Of a DNA stretch of 64,000 bases, positions 10,955 through 19,874 are shown one piece after another (the stretch's first letter is position 1; every line of letters starts with the position of its first letter). The position numbers and the translations under genes were made by a program. This stretch comes from Couchioplanes caeruleus (GTDB taxonomy: Bacteria > Actinomycetota > Actinomycetes > Mycobacteriales > Micromonosporaceae), in NCBI RefSeq assembly GCF_003751945.1, contig NZ_RJKL01000001.1, positions 8,240,476 through 8,304,475 of the forward strand. Direction: 5' to 3'. The notes under the pieces were generated by a model. It saw nothing but the letters and a program-made list of their open reading frames with translations. It was not told where the DNA came from and did not search any database.

Positions 10955-11116
10955 CGCTGCATGCTACGGGGGTGTGCCGCCGCCGCAGCATGGGGTCGCC
11001 TCGGCCTCCTGCTTCCTTGACTGCTCGGTGCCGCGCCTTCCGCTTTGCGGTCTTCCGCTACCGTCCGCTTTCCGCTCTCCCGCTTCCCTGGGCTGCCTGT
11101 TTCCCTGGGCGACCGC

Positions 11117-12070
11117 CTAGGCGACTCGGGTCTTGAACATCGCGCGGTAGGCCTGGGGCGTGGTGCTGAGCCGTTGTCCGAAGTGATGACGCAGGGTGGC
11201 GGCGCTGCCGAAGCCGGCGTGCACGGCGATCGCGTCGATGCCGAGGGGGGATTCCTCCAGGAGACGGCGGGCGAGCAGCACGCGCTGGTTCGTGAGCCAG
11301 TCGTGCGGGGTGGCCCCCGTCTCGGCCCGGAACTTACGGGCGAAGGTCCGCGGGGCCATGTGTGCCTGCGCCGCCATGGTGTCCACCGTGTGCGGGCGGT
11401 CGAGGCTTGCCATCACCGCGGCCAGCACCGGTTGCAGGGTGTCGCACTGGACCGGCTGTAGCGGTGTCTCGATGAACTGGGCCTGGCCACCGTCGCGGTG
11501 CGGCGGCACGACCATGCGCCGGGCGATCTGCGTGGCCACCGCCGAACCCTGTTCCTCCCGGATGAGGTGCAGCCCGCAGTCGACGGCCGCGGCGGTGCCG
11601 GCGCTGGTGAGGATCGTGCCGTCGGCGACGTAAAGGACGTTGGGATCGACCTTCGCGGTCGGGAAATGCGCGGCGAGGCGGTCGGTGTGTCGCCAGTGCG
11701 TGGTGCAGCGGCGCCCGTCGAGCAGGCCCGCGAAGCCCAGCGCGAATGCGCCTGTGCACACGCTCATCACCCACGCGCCCCGGGCGTGTGCACGGCGCAA
11801 CACCTCGAGGACCTCCTCCGGAGGCCCCTCCTCGGTGTCGTTGGGAATGACTGCGACCAGGTCGGCGTCGTCGGCCGGCTCCAGGTCGTGCGTCGGAGTG
11901 ATCGAGAAACCCGCATGGGTCCGTACGGGACGCCCGCCCACGCTGCACACCGAGAAGTCGTAGGCAGGAAGGCCCTCGTCCGTCCGGTCGTAGCCGAACA
12001 GCTCGCACAGCACCCCGAGCTCGAAGACGGCGACCGGAGGGAGGGCGAGAACGGCAACCTTGCGCAACAT
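11117..12070 (-). CDS. GlxA-family transcriptional regulator (DJ-1/PfpI domain plus AraC HTH)
   Basis: 317-residue regulator. The N-terminal DJ-1/PfpI-like domain opens with MLRKVAVLALPPVAVFELGVL and includes VMSVCTGAFALGFAGLLDGRRCTTHW, with the conserved nucleophile-type Cys. The C-terminal AraC-type DNA-binding domain reads MAPRTFARKFRAETGATPHDWLTNQRVLLARRLLE, with the second helix-turn-helix IDAIAVHAGFGSAATLRHHF. The internal ATG at 12070 gives a normal length; a GTG at 12127 would add 19 atypical residues. Such regulators often control nearby catabolic or stress genes. The target here is unknown. Confidence 0.88.
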   Translation of the reverse strand: MLRKVAVLALPPVAVFELGVLCELFGYDRTDEGLPAYDFSVCSVGGRPVRTHAGFSITPTHDLEPADDADLVAVIPNDTEEGPPEEVLEVLRRAHARGAWVMSVCTGAFALGFAGLLDGRRCTTHWRHTDRLAAHFPTAKVDPNVLYVADGTILTSAGTAAAVDCGLHLIREEQGSAVATQIARRMVVPPHRDGGQAQFIETPLQPVQCDTLQPVLAAVMASLDRPHTVDTMAAQAHMAPRTFARKFRAETGATPHDWLTNQRVLLARRLLEESPLGIDAIAVHAGFGSAATLRHHFGQRLSTTPQAYRAMFKTRVA

Positions 12071-12217
12071 GCCGCCAGCGTACCCGGAGGTTGGCAGGAT
12101 CTTAAAGATGTATGGCATTACTGCCACTGTCTGCGGGGCTACCGCCGCGACAGACTGGGACCGTAAGCAACCCGGTGCGCACCGGCTTCAGAACCGCCGG
12201 ACAAGGGTGTGACTGTC

Positions 12218-12346
12218 ATGGGACTCGGAATCCTGCTCCTCTTCCTGTTCATCGCGCTGGCCACGGCTATGGACCTGATTGCCGACTCGCGCGACAGCGC
12301 CGACTGGAAGCCCACCACCGATGGCCTCCGGGCCGGACGCTATTGA
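12218..12346 (+). CDS. Small membrane peptide, 42 aa
   Basis: Short gene coding for 42 residues: one hydrophobic helix (about residues 2-17, GLGILLLFLFIALATA) followed by a charged tail rich in Asp and Arg ending in GRY. An AAGGGTG ribosome-binding site begins at 12203, about nine bases before the ATG at 12218. It lies divergent from the GlxA-type regulator, 147 bases away. No family was recognised. Codon choice is GC-rich at third positions, as in real genes of this genome, and the hydrophobic-then-polar layout supports expression, but a chance ORF cannot be excluded. Confidence 0.45.
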   Translation: MGLGILLLFLFIALATAMDLIADSRDSADWKPTTDGLRAGRY

Positions 12347-12352
12347 ACTAGC

Positions 12353-12432
12353 GCACTGAGTCGGCTGGGCCAGGGCACTTGGGTCGGCTGGACCAGGGCA
12401 CTTGGGTCGGCTGGGCCAGGGCACTGAGTCGG
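12353..12432. repeat. 23-bp tandem repeat, about 3.5 copies
   Basis: Imperfect tandem repeats with a unit beginning GCACTTGGGTCGGCTGG: starts at 12353 (22-bp variant), 12375, 12398 and 12421 (partial). They fill the gap between the small membrane peptide gene and the ISL3 relic. No coding role is visible. Confidence 0.85.
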
Positions 12433-12639
12433 CGCGGTCCGCGTCGGCTCCTTGCCCGGCCGCTGCCGACCAGCACCCAGATCGAGGGCCGGCGCCGGCT
12501 CCCGGCGGTCGGGCGCCGTTGATGCGCCAGCACCTGCGGCACGCGACGCCGGCGAGTCATCGAGGGGACCACCTGGAGCACCTGTTCGTCCATCAGTGGC
12601 CCCGCTCGGAGACGGAGCGAGGCGGCGAGCTGGATCGCT

Positions 12640-13640
12640 GCCGACCGGTGCTCGGCCAAGAGGACAGTTCGCCATGATTCGCGATGCTGCAGAGCGTCAG
12701 GCGTGGCGCCACTCCACGCCGAAATTCGCGGTGCAGGTCGCGGATCGGTTCCATCTGTGCAGAACCTCGCCGAGGCCGTCGAGCGGTGCGTCGCCCGACA
12801 CAAGGACTGCTTGCGGGAACCCGTCACCGCACCGGCTGGCGATCTGCCCGCTGGGACTGAGGTGCCGGAACCCAGCGGGGTGATGGCGCGGCGCCGCCGC
12901 GAACACCACAAACTCGTTCATGACCTGCTCGCTGAAGGTGCCGGGATTCGGCAGATCGCTCGGCACCTGGGCTCGGGACGGCACACCGTCCAGCGCTACG
13001 CCCACGCCGCTACCTGGCAAGAGATGCCCGTCGGGCAGAAACCACGCCCGCGCAGCCTCGACCCGTTCAAGGTCACCTTCTCCGGCGCATCAACGATGCC
13101 TGCCTCAAAGCCACCGTCCTGCACCGCGAGGTCTCCGCCCAGAGCTTCACCGGCGGGTACGGCATCGTCCGCGCTTTCGTCGAGCACCACCGCACCCGCC
13201 CGGATCCGAGCGCGGTGGTCAAACCGCCGTCGGTCCGCGAGGTGACCGGCTGGATCTGCCGCCACCCCGATCACCTCGTCGAGCGGGACACCGTCCGGCT
13301 CCGAGCCCTGGCCGACCGCTGCCCAGAACTGGCCACCGCAACTGGCCTCGTGCGCTCGTTCGCCGACATGCTGACCAACCTGCACGGCAACCCACTCGGC
13401 ACCTGGATCGCCACCGCTCAGCAGGCAGCACCGCCCGGCCTCACGGGATTCGCTACCGGCCTGACCAACGACCTCGACGCCGTCGCCGCCGGCCTGACCC
13501 TGCCCCACAGCTCCGGTCCTGTCGAGGGCAACGTCGACCGCATCAAGAGGATCAAGCGTCAGATGTACGGGCGCGCGGGCTTCGACCTGCTCCGCAAGCG
13601 GGTGCTGCTGACGACTTCGGCCCGTACCCAAGAGGGCTGA
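12640..13640 (+). pseudogene. ISL3-family transposase, decayed
   Basis: Relic of an ISL3 transposase spread over three frames. The segment ending FAVQVADRFHL, then QNLAEAVERCVARHK, matches the core DDE region of the family; a single missing base near 12760 separates the two. Near 13080 another shift is needed to pass from RSLDPFK to RINDACLKATVLHREVSAQSFTGGYGIVRAF. The last frame ends with GPVEGNVDRIKRIKRQMYGRAGFDLLRKRVLL, the typical ISL3 C-terminus with the catalytic Glu. The zinc-ribbon N-terminus was not found. No terminal repeats could be identified. It cannot give an active enzyme. Confidence 0.82.
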
Positions 13641-13695
13641 CCCAGCCAGGGCTGGTCGACGACGCGCACGGAGCTTGCTGAGGCCGCCGAATGTC

Positions 13696-14379
13696 ATGAT
13701 GCATGCCGTGACGGACGACGATCTTTGGTATGCGATGCCGACCCTCGTAGGCGGCCGGACTCGGCTTGAGCCATTGGCGGTGGAACACGCCCAGGGCTAC
13801 CTGACGGCCGTCGGGACGCCCGACGAAGCGGCCGAGATTTTCCGCTGGCAAAGCCCTGCAGGAGGCGCGTTAGCGCAACCAGTCACGTCGGATGACGCGC
13901 GCCGGCACATCACCACTGCCCTGGCGGCACGTGCCCGCGCCGAACGCCTGCCCTACGCCCAGATCGACTCCGCGACAGGGCAGTTCATCGGCACGACATC
14001 CTTCGCCGACCCGGATCCCGTCCTGCGCACCGTGACGATCGGTTACACGTGGCTAGGACAACGATGGTGGGGCAGCGGTGCGAACGCGGAAGCGAAACTG
14101 CTGATGATGACGTTCGCCTTCGAGACCCTGCACGCGGTGCGCGTGGTCTTGGTCACCGACATTCGCAACCAGCGGGCTCAGAACGCCATCGAACGCCTCG
14201 GCGCAGTGCGGGAAGGCGTACTACGAAAGCACCGCCGTCGCTCTGACGGATCGTGGCGCGACACCGTGATCTATTCGATCCTGGACGATGACTGGACTGA
14301 GGTGAAGCGCGGCCTCGAAGCGCGACTCGAACGAGCCTCCGACCAACAAGGGTGTAGTCGCCGCCACGGGGATCGCTGA
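13696..14379 (+). CDS. GNAT family N-acetyltransferase (RimJ/RimL type)
   Basis: 227-residue acetyltransferase. The core runs from GGRTRLEPLAVEHAQGYL (start of the RimJ-like domain) through QFIGTTSFADPDPVLRTVTIGYTWLGQRWWGSGANAEAK, where the acetyl-CoA pyrophosphate loop lies, to VTDIRNQRAQNAIERLGAVREGVLRKHR, the usual C-terminal signature. ATG at 13696 is taken as start, with GAGG 12 bases upstream; nearby ATG 13699 and GTG codons are possible. The acceptor (ribosomal protein, antibiotic or small amine) is unknown. It lies among IS relics, which suggests an accessory gene. Confidence 0.8.
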   Translation: MMHAVTDDDLWYAMPTLVGGRTRLEPLAVEHAQGYLTAVGTPDEAAEIFRWQSPAGGALAQPVTSDDARRHITTALAARARAERLPYAQIDSATGQFIGTTSFADPDPVLRTVTIGYTWLGQRWWGSGANAEAKLLMMTFAFETLHAVRVVLVTDIRNQRAQNAIERLGAVREGVLRKHRRRSDGSWRDTVIYSILDDDWTEVKRGLEARLERASDQQGCSRRHGDR

Positions 14380-14426
14380 CCCACCACACTTCCTGTGCCA
14401 GAACCTGGTTCTGGTAGCCACGCGTC

Positions 14427-14630
14427 TTACATGCACGGCACTGCGGCGTCCACGGCGTCGGCGACGGACTCCAGAAGCTGTGCGGTGCTGTTCCACACTG
14501 GTTCGTAGTGGTTCTCCTCGCCGCTGCAGTAGCCGACACCACCTCTGAGCGGGCCGTCTCGTAGGTCTACGTAGAGGTAGCCGCCGCAGTGGTCGTCGGC
14601 GATCGTGAGGAAGAGGTCGAGGTACGGCAT
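14427..14630 (-). pseudogene. SMI1/KNR4 (SUKH) domain C-terminal fragment
   Basis: A 67-residue open frame (start CAT complement at 14630) resembling only the last third of SUKH/SMI1-KNR4 proteins: LFLTIADDHCGGYLYVDLRDGPLRGGVGYCSGEE is like the FLPIAxDxGGDxLxVDLRPGP core. SUKH proteins are often immunity proteins for polymorphic toxins. The N-terminal two thirds is missing, and the DNA upstream turns into IS debris, so this is probably a truncated relic. A functional short protein is less likely. Confidence 0.5.
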
Positions 14631-15272
14631 CGATGACTCCCCTGCGAGGCCGTCGGATGCCGTGCTCTCGCATGTTCAGGCGCGTGGGCAGACAGCCACC
14701 GCACGATGCGCGCCCAGGAGGGCTCCACGCTTGCTACCACGGTCGCATTCTGCGACACGGTGCAGCCACCGCGTGACCGAACGCCGCATCCTCCGCCGCC
14801 CACGACCGACCGGGTCCGCGCCGGTGAGGTCCTCCCTTCCAGAGCGCGCAGGTGCGAGGGTCCACCACGGCGCGCGCCACGTCCAGCAGCCCGGCGGCCC
14901 GCTGCTCGGCGAGTAGCGCCTCGTGCAACCGCTGCCAGGCGCCGGCTTCTGGCTTTGGTGTCGTCCGCTCGAGCGGGGCTGGCTTTGGTGGCTCCCACTT
15001 GAGCCTGTTCCTTAACCTGGCAGCATCGCTGGGGCTTGGTTCGAGCCGCGTTCGATCGAGGTTTGCCGCAGTGGTGAGCACAGCCTACGAGCGCGGCGGG
15101 TGCTGGGCTTCGAACAGCTGTGACGGGCGACTCGGGATGCAGACACCGGCCCTGCACGAGTGTGGTGCCTGGCGGGCCGGGTCCGGCCATTGAATGCGAC
15201 CCGGCGTGACTGTGGTGTGAGGTGATCCATTTCGCTCTTGCGGGGCGGCATCGCCGCCGGTTGGCTCGGGGC
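14631..15272. other. IS-derived debris, no intact gene
   Basis: About 640 bases between the SUKH fragment and the methyltransferase without a convincing gene. On the minus strand it contains an IS5-like transposase fragment at 14805-14955. A short stretch near 15000-15021 read on the minus strand resembles the sequence just after the stop of the IS701-like transposase at 19182-19202 (17 of 21 positions), so pieces of two different elements seem to be joined here. Confidence 0.55.
14805..14955 (-). pseudogene. IS5-family transposase fragment
   Basis: About 50 residues of a minus-strand frame (AGAWQRLHEALLAEQRAAG, then LLDVARAVVD) match the region just before the first catalytic Asp of actinobacterial IS5-type transposases (WxRLHEVLLAELxAAGxLDxSRAVVDSS). 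After the Asp the sequence reads PRTCALWKGGPH, and family similarity fades. Both ends are missing, so this is a relic of a lost insertion sequence. Confidence 0.6.
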
Positions 15273-16004
15273 ATGGCGCTTATTGCGTACGACGAAGCCG
15301 ACGCCGCCGCGTTCGAGCAGACCCGTCATCTGCGGGAGGAAGATTTAGCTACCTGGCGCGCGGCGATCGGCCGCTACTTCGACCCCCAGCCGGGGATGCG
15401 TCTGCTCGACGTGGGATGTGGCACCGGCAGTTGGACACGGGCGTTCCGCATCTGGTGGCCGGAACTCGACGTCGTGGCGGTGGAGCCCTCTGCGGCGATG
15501 CGCGAGCGCGCGGTGATCCAGCCGGTCTTGCCGGGTGCCGCCGACGACATCCCCGCTGCGGACGCGAGCCTCGACGGGATTTGGATCTCCACCGTTATCC
15601 ATCACATTGCCGACCTGCAGGCGGCGGCTAGGGAGATCCGGCGGGTGCTGAAACCGGGCGCCCCGGTACTGATCCGATCTGCGTTCGCCGGCCAGCACGA
15701 GGCCATCAGCCTGTTCCGCTGGTTCCCGGAAGCCGTCGAGGTGCTCGAAAGCTATCCGAGCATTGCCGGTGTCGAGGCTGCGTTCGCCACCGCCGGTTTC
15801 ACCACCGCGGGCTGTGAATCCGTTCCACAGGTCTCTGCCGCCTCGGTGGCCGAGGCCGCCGCCGGGCTCCGGCGCGAGGCACACACTCCGCTGCAGCTGA
15901 TCAGCGACGAGGCGTACGCGGCAGGCGTCGCCAGGTTGAACGAGGCCGCCCGTACGCAGTCTGGCGCGGTCGTGGACGCCCTCGATCTGCTGGTGCTGCG
16001 GTGA
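15273..16004 (+). CDS. Class I SAM-dependent methyltransferase
   Basis: 243-residue methyltransferase of the Methyltransf_11/25 type. Motif I is LLDVGCGTGSW (about residues 42-52), followed by VVAVEPSAAM for the SAM ribose, ISTVIHHIADLQAAAREIRRVLKPGA as motifs II-III, and LIRSAFAGQHE. The ATG at 15273 gives the common YDEADAAAFEQTRHL start; a GTG at 15222 would add 17 residues with no family similarity. The methyl acceptor is unknown. It sits between IS remnants with no operon partner. Confidence 0.8.
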   Translation: MALIAYDEADAAAFEQTRHLREEDLATWRAAIGRYFDPQPGMRLLDVGCGTGSWTRAFRIWWPELDVVAVEPSAAMRERAVIQPVLPGAADDIPAADASLDGIWISTVIHHIADLQAAAREIRRVLKPGAPVLIRSAFAGQHEAISLFRWFPEAVEVLESYPSIAGVEAAFATAGFTTAGCESVPQVSAASVAEAAAGLRREAHTPLQLISDEAYAAGVARLNEAARTQSGAVVDALDLLVLR

Positions 16005-17366
16005 GCCGCACCCGGCTGGCAGTGGTCACTGGCGCTGGCCGAGGGCTGGGAGCCGCATCCCCTGATATCGAAGTTCGTTGTAGTGGTCGTGACAGATGAG
16101 GTCTTGGGGTCCGGTGTCCTGTCGGGGTTCCGGGATGAGTTGTACCGCTGCTTGACCGCCGGGGCGGATGCGTTGTTCGAGCTGACCGACGCGGTGTTGT
16201 GCGCGGACGGACCGGTCAAGTCGTTGGTCGATCTGACGTTGACGGCCGAGCACCGGCGCGGACACGGGCGCCTTGTATGACGCGCTCAACCAGGGCCGAA
16301 TCGATCTGAGGCGGCTGCTGCGGGCGTTGACGACGCTGCCTCTACCGCGCTTCGCCGACGGCCGGATCGTCCTCGCGGTCGACGTGTCACCGTGGCTGCG
16401 CTCCGACGCCGCGTGCAGCCCGGACCGGCTGTTCTGCCACGTGTACGGGCGCGCCAAGAGCGCCGCGCAGTTCATCCCCGGCTGGCCATACTCGTTCGTG
16501 GTGGCTCTGGAACCCGGGCGCACCTCGTGGACAGCGATGCCGGACGTGCTACGTCTCGGCCCCGCCGACGACGCCACGGCGGTCACCGCGAGCCAGTTAC
16601 GCGACGTGATCGACCGGCTGATCGCCTGCGGCCAGCAGCAAACCGGCGACCCGCACATCCTGATCGTCTGCGATGCCGGCCACGACGTGACCCGCCTGGC
16701 CTGGGTCCTGCGCGATCTGCCGGTCGAGGTGACCGGGCGCATCCGCGCCGACCGGGTCCTGCGGGTACCGGCCCCGCCGTACGAGTACCACCCGTACGGC
16801 GGTCGCCCGCCGAAACACGGCGGCGAGTTCGACCTGAAGGACCCCGGCTCCTGGCCCGAGCCAGCCGTGACGACAGTCAACGAGACGGCCAGCTACGGAA
16901 AAGCCGACACCAGAGCCTGGAACCGGCTTCACCCGAGATTGACCCACCGCGCCGCCTGGCTCGATCACGAGGGCAAGCTCCCAGTCGTCGAGGGCACCCT
17001 GATCCGGCTTCAAGTCGAGTACCTGCCCGGTGACCGCGACGCGCAACCGTTGTGGCTGTGGTGGTCCGGCACCGGCGCCGATCCACCGGATGTGGACCGG
17101 ATCTGGCAGGCATACCTACGACGCTTCGATCTGGAGCACACGTTCCGCCTGTTCAAGCAGACCCTCGGCTGGACCAGGCCGAAGCTACGCAACCCGCGGG
17201 CAGCCGACCGCTGGACCTGGATCATGATCGCCGCCCACACCCAACTACGGCTCGCCCGGCCCCTTGCCATCGATCTACGCCGCCCATGGGAACAACCGTC
17301 ACCGCCCGACCGGCTCACCCCGGCCCGGGTCCGGCGCGGGTTTCGGAGCCTCCGCCCGACATCGGC

Positions 17367-19023
17367 GAGGCTGTCGCACAACGTTCGATCTTGGGCTGTC
17401 AAGGCGTGTCGGAGCAGGGCCTTCATGGCCATAGATGGTCGACTATGGGGTGAGGTTCAACTTCATCTCTTGCGATCGTGAGCGCGTTCTCTCGCTCCCG
17501 CCCGATGTCCGGCAGTGGTTACCACCGCAGCACCTGTGCGGGAAGGTGCTCGCGGCGGTGCAGAAACTGGATTTGTCGGCGTTCCTGGCCGGATACCGTG
17601 CCGATGGACAGGGCCACGCAGCGTATCCACCGGATGTGGTGCTGTCGTTGGTGTTGTACTGCTACAGCAAGGGCATCCGTTCGTCACGGCGGATTGAGGC
17701 TGCCTGCCTCGACGATGTGGGCTGCCGGATCATCGCGGCCAACCAGCAAATCGACCATGCCACGATCGCGCGGTTTCTGCGTCGGCATCGCCACCGCCTG
17801 GAGTCGCTGTTTCTTCAGGTGCTGGCGTTGTGCGGCCGGCGAGGAATGGTGGACCTGTCCGCGGTCGCGGTGGACGGCTCGCCGATGCACGCCAACGCTG
17901 CCCGCTCGTCGAACCGCACGCTGCAGCAGTTGGAAGCCGTTGTCGCTGACGGCGAGGCGCGTATCGCCCGATCAATGACGGGCCTGGCGCCGGATACGAC
18001 GACGGCGTCGGCCCAGCCCGCAGGCTTGCGGCGAGTAGGTCGCAACGAACTGTCGTGGGGACCATTGGCACGCCTCGGTGACCGGATCGCACGGGCCCGC
18101 ACAGCTCGGGACAACTTGTATGAGCGGGCGTTGCCGTCGTCGGGCGAGATCCAGCTCAAGGTCGAGGCCGCCGAACGCATGGTGGCCCGAGCCGAGCAAC
18201 GGCTGGCCGCGGTCACCGCCGCTCACACGACAACGCTGCAGGCCTACGCCCGTCGGACACGGCAGGACCAGGCCGTAGGACGCCAACGCGCCAACGGGCG
18301 CCCACCGGTGGCGTTGCACGCCAAAGCCTCAGTGCTACGCCAGCGGGAACGGCTCGCCAGGGCACAAGCAGGGCTGCAGAACATCCGCAATCCCCACCCG
18401 ACGCCTTCGCCGAGGACCCGCGCCTCGCTCACCGATCCCCAGTCACGGCTCATGCTCGGTAAACGCGGCGGCTACGTGCAGGGCTACAACGTGCAGATCG
18501 CCTCCACCCGCAACCAACTGCTGCTCACCATCGAATTGCAGGACAACCCCTCGGACATGACCGCCTTGGTCCCGGTCGTGAAACGAACCCAGCACAACTG
18601 CGCCGCCGCAGGCATAGACGGCCAGGTGGCAGCATGGTTAGCCGACAGCGGGTACGCCAGCGCCGCCAACTTCGCAGCACTAAACGATCTTCCGCTGTTT
18701 GTATCGGTCACCCAGGAATACCGCCAGACACACAGCCCGCACCCACCGCAGCCCGCCAGCGTCCCTGCCGGTCAGCGCGACATGGCCGCCCGCCTGGCCA
18801 CCCCCGCCGGCCGCGAGCTCTACGCCCGCCGCAGCGCCCTGGTCGAGCCCGGCTTCGCGCAACTCTTCCAACGCTTCGGACGCCATCTGCACTACCGCGG
18901 CGCGACCAGCGTCGACGCCGAGATCAAGCTGCTCGGCGCCGTGCACAACCTGAACAAGCTCTTCCGCCACGACGCGAAACGTCCGTCTTGACAGTCCAAG
19001 ATCGAACGTTGTGCGACAGCCTC
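17367..19023 (+). mobile_element. IS1182-like insertion sequence, complete, 1657 bp
   Basis: Complete element nested in the IS701-like transposase. The ends are inverted repeats starting GAGGCTGTCGCACAACG and continuing for about 40 bases with two mismatches (left end 17367 onward, right end read backwards from 19023). A 4-bp direct repeat, CGGC, lies outside both ends (17363-17366 and 19024-19027) and is the probable target-site duplication. One intact transposase gene fills the element. High end identity and an intact gene suggest a recent insertion. Confidence 0.88.
17435..18991 (+). CDS. IS1182-family transposase
   Basis: 518-residue transposase, intact. The N-terminal part (LSLPPDVRQWLPPQHLCGKVLAAVQKLDLSAF, then YPPDVVLSLVLYCYSKGIRSSRRIE) is the conserved DUF772-type domain. 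The DDE core begins at MVDLSAVAVDGSPMHANA (first Asp) and continues with PQSRLMLGKRGGYVQGYNVQ, then WLADSGYAS (second Asp) and RRSALVEPGFAQLFQRFG (catalytic Glu). A long coiled, Arg/Ala-rich insertion (about residues 160-310) lies between the first Asp and the GKRGGYVQGYN motif, as usual in this family. The ATG at 17435 is used; a GTG at 17450 is equally possible. It mobilises the element at 17367-19023. Confidence 0.9.
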   Translation: MVDYGVRFNFISCDRERVLSLPPDVRQWLPPQHLCGKVLAAVQKLDLSAFLAGYRADGQGHAAYPPDVVLSLVLYCYSKGIRSSRRIEAACLDDVGCRIIAANQQIDHATIARFLRRHRHRLESLFLQVLALCGRRGMVDLSAVAVDGSPMHANAARSSNRTLQQLEAVVADGEARIARSMTGLAPDTTTASAQPAGLRRVGRNELSWGPLARLGDRIARARTARDNLYERALPSSGEIQLKVEAAERMVARAEQRLAAVTAAHTTTLQAYARRTRQDQAVGRQRANGRPPVALHAKASVLRQRERLARAQAGLQNIRNPHPTPSPRTRASLTDPQSRLMLGKRGGYVQGYNVQIASTRNQLLLTIELQDNPSDMTALVPVVKRTQHNCAAAGIDGQVAAWLADSGYASAANFAALNDLPLFVSVTQEYRQTHSPHPPQPASVPAGQRDMAARLATPAGRELYARRSALVEPGFAQLFQRFGRHLHYRGATSVDAEIKLLGAVHNLNKLFRHDAKRPS

Positions 19024-19334
19024 CGGCTCTACCAGCCGCAGCACCGAAACCCTCCCGCCCTGGCCCCGGACGGCCTCCGGGATCGAAAAACCACAGCCGC
19101 GCGACCCGCTACGACGTGGGCAAAACCGTCAAACGCGAAACCTCACTGGGCGGCCCACCCCGCCGCAAGCCCAAGGCCAGAGGTTAAAGAACAGACTTGA
19201 GCTTGCCGTTTAACCTCCAGATCCAGCCCAGCGCCACCGGGTGAGTAGGGCCAACGCGCTGCTGGTTACCTGGCGGCTGGGCCACGTGCCCGGAGGCTGA
19301 GCCGTGACAGCGTCATCGTCCCGGCGCTCCACCG

Positions 19335-19874
19335 TCAGGGCTGGTTGCCGGCCGAGTTGGTCGCTGTGGCATGGATGACCGCCTCGACACGGGACTTCTG
19401 CCGCGGCATTGTGCGGCGGCGCCTTGGTCCTGTCCGGGCCCACCGGACGATAGCGACGGCAACTACCAGACAGACGGCCACCGCAGCGACCAGGATCAGC
19501 GGCTGGTGCAGCACCATTTGCGGAACGGCGCGTTGCGGCACTGCCACCGCGCCGATGAAGGCACCCACCAGCCCGAAGTAGGACCCCGCCATCATGCGAC
19601 CGTGCACACGTCCATGGCCCGTGTATCCCGCCCACAGCCCGACGGACAAGGTCACAAAGGTGAACACCGAAAGCCCATGAATCCAGCTCAGATGTCCTGG
19701 CCGTAGCTCACGGATGGCGAAAGAACTCAACACCGTCCAGTACATCGCGCATGTCCACACCATTCCTGCTCGGCGGTGCAGGGAATCACCCTTGACCGCG
19801 CGGCGAAGGTTGTAGGCACCCAGTAGCAGGGCCAGCGAGGCCCCGAAGGCATGCGCAGCGATAAGCGGAGACAC
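19335..19874 (-). CDS. DUF2306-like membrane protein
   Basis: 179-residue membrane protein with four predicted helices: SPLIAAHAFGASLALLLGAY, VWTCAMYWTVLSSFAI, LSVFTFVTLSVGLWAG and LILVAAVAVCLVVAVAIVRW. The spacing of His residues (HAFG, SLHRRAGMVW, HLSWIH, GRVHGRMMAGSYFGLVGAFIG) fits the DUF2306 family, whose conserved histidines suggest heme or metal binding, though the function is not established. The tail is Arg-rich and cytoplasmic. Single gene beside the nested IS. Confidence 0.68.
   Translation of the reverse strand: MSPLIAAHAFGASLALLLGAYNLRRAVKGDSLHRRAGMVWTCAMYWTVLSSFAIRELRPGHLSWIHGLSVFTFVTLSVGLWAGYTGHGRVHGRMMAGSYFGLVGAFIGAVAVPQRAVPQMVLHQPLILVAAVAVCLVVAVAIVRWARTGPRRRRTMPRQKSRVEAVIHATATNSAGNQP

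Larger units (their letters stand above)
16083..19187 (+). pseudogene. IS701-like transposase interrupted by an IS1182-like element
   Basis: Remnant of an IS701-like transposase in three parts. Codons 16083-16270 encode VLSGFRDELYRCLTAGADALFE. One extra base in GGGCGCC near 16267 shifts the frame; the main body runs on from YDALNQGRIDLRRLL (about 16270) to 17366, with LAVDVSPWLR (first Asp), HILIVCDAGHD and RFDLEHTFRLFKQTLGWTRPK (catalytic Glu). A second insertion element occupies 17367-19023. The C-terminus resumes at 19028 (LPAAAPKPSRPGPGRPPGSK) and stops at 19185. Removing the insert with one CGGC copy rejoins the frame exactly. Because of the earlier frameshift it would still be inactive unless that base is a sequencing error or a programmed shift. 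Confidence 0.88.

Noticed and set aside
8369..11020. Long plus-strand open frame across the hydrolase and membrane protein genes
   Set aside because: It overlaps the isomerase gene in another frame and the hydrolase on the other strand, and shows no protein-family pattern.
14995..15021. Inverted copy of the IS701-like element end
   Set aside because: 17 of 21 positions match 19182-19202, but no further similarity extends it and no transposase piece lies beside it, so it is not annotated as an element end.
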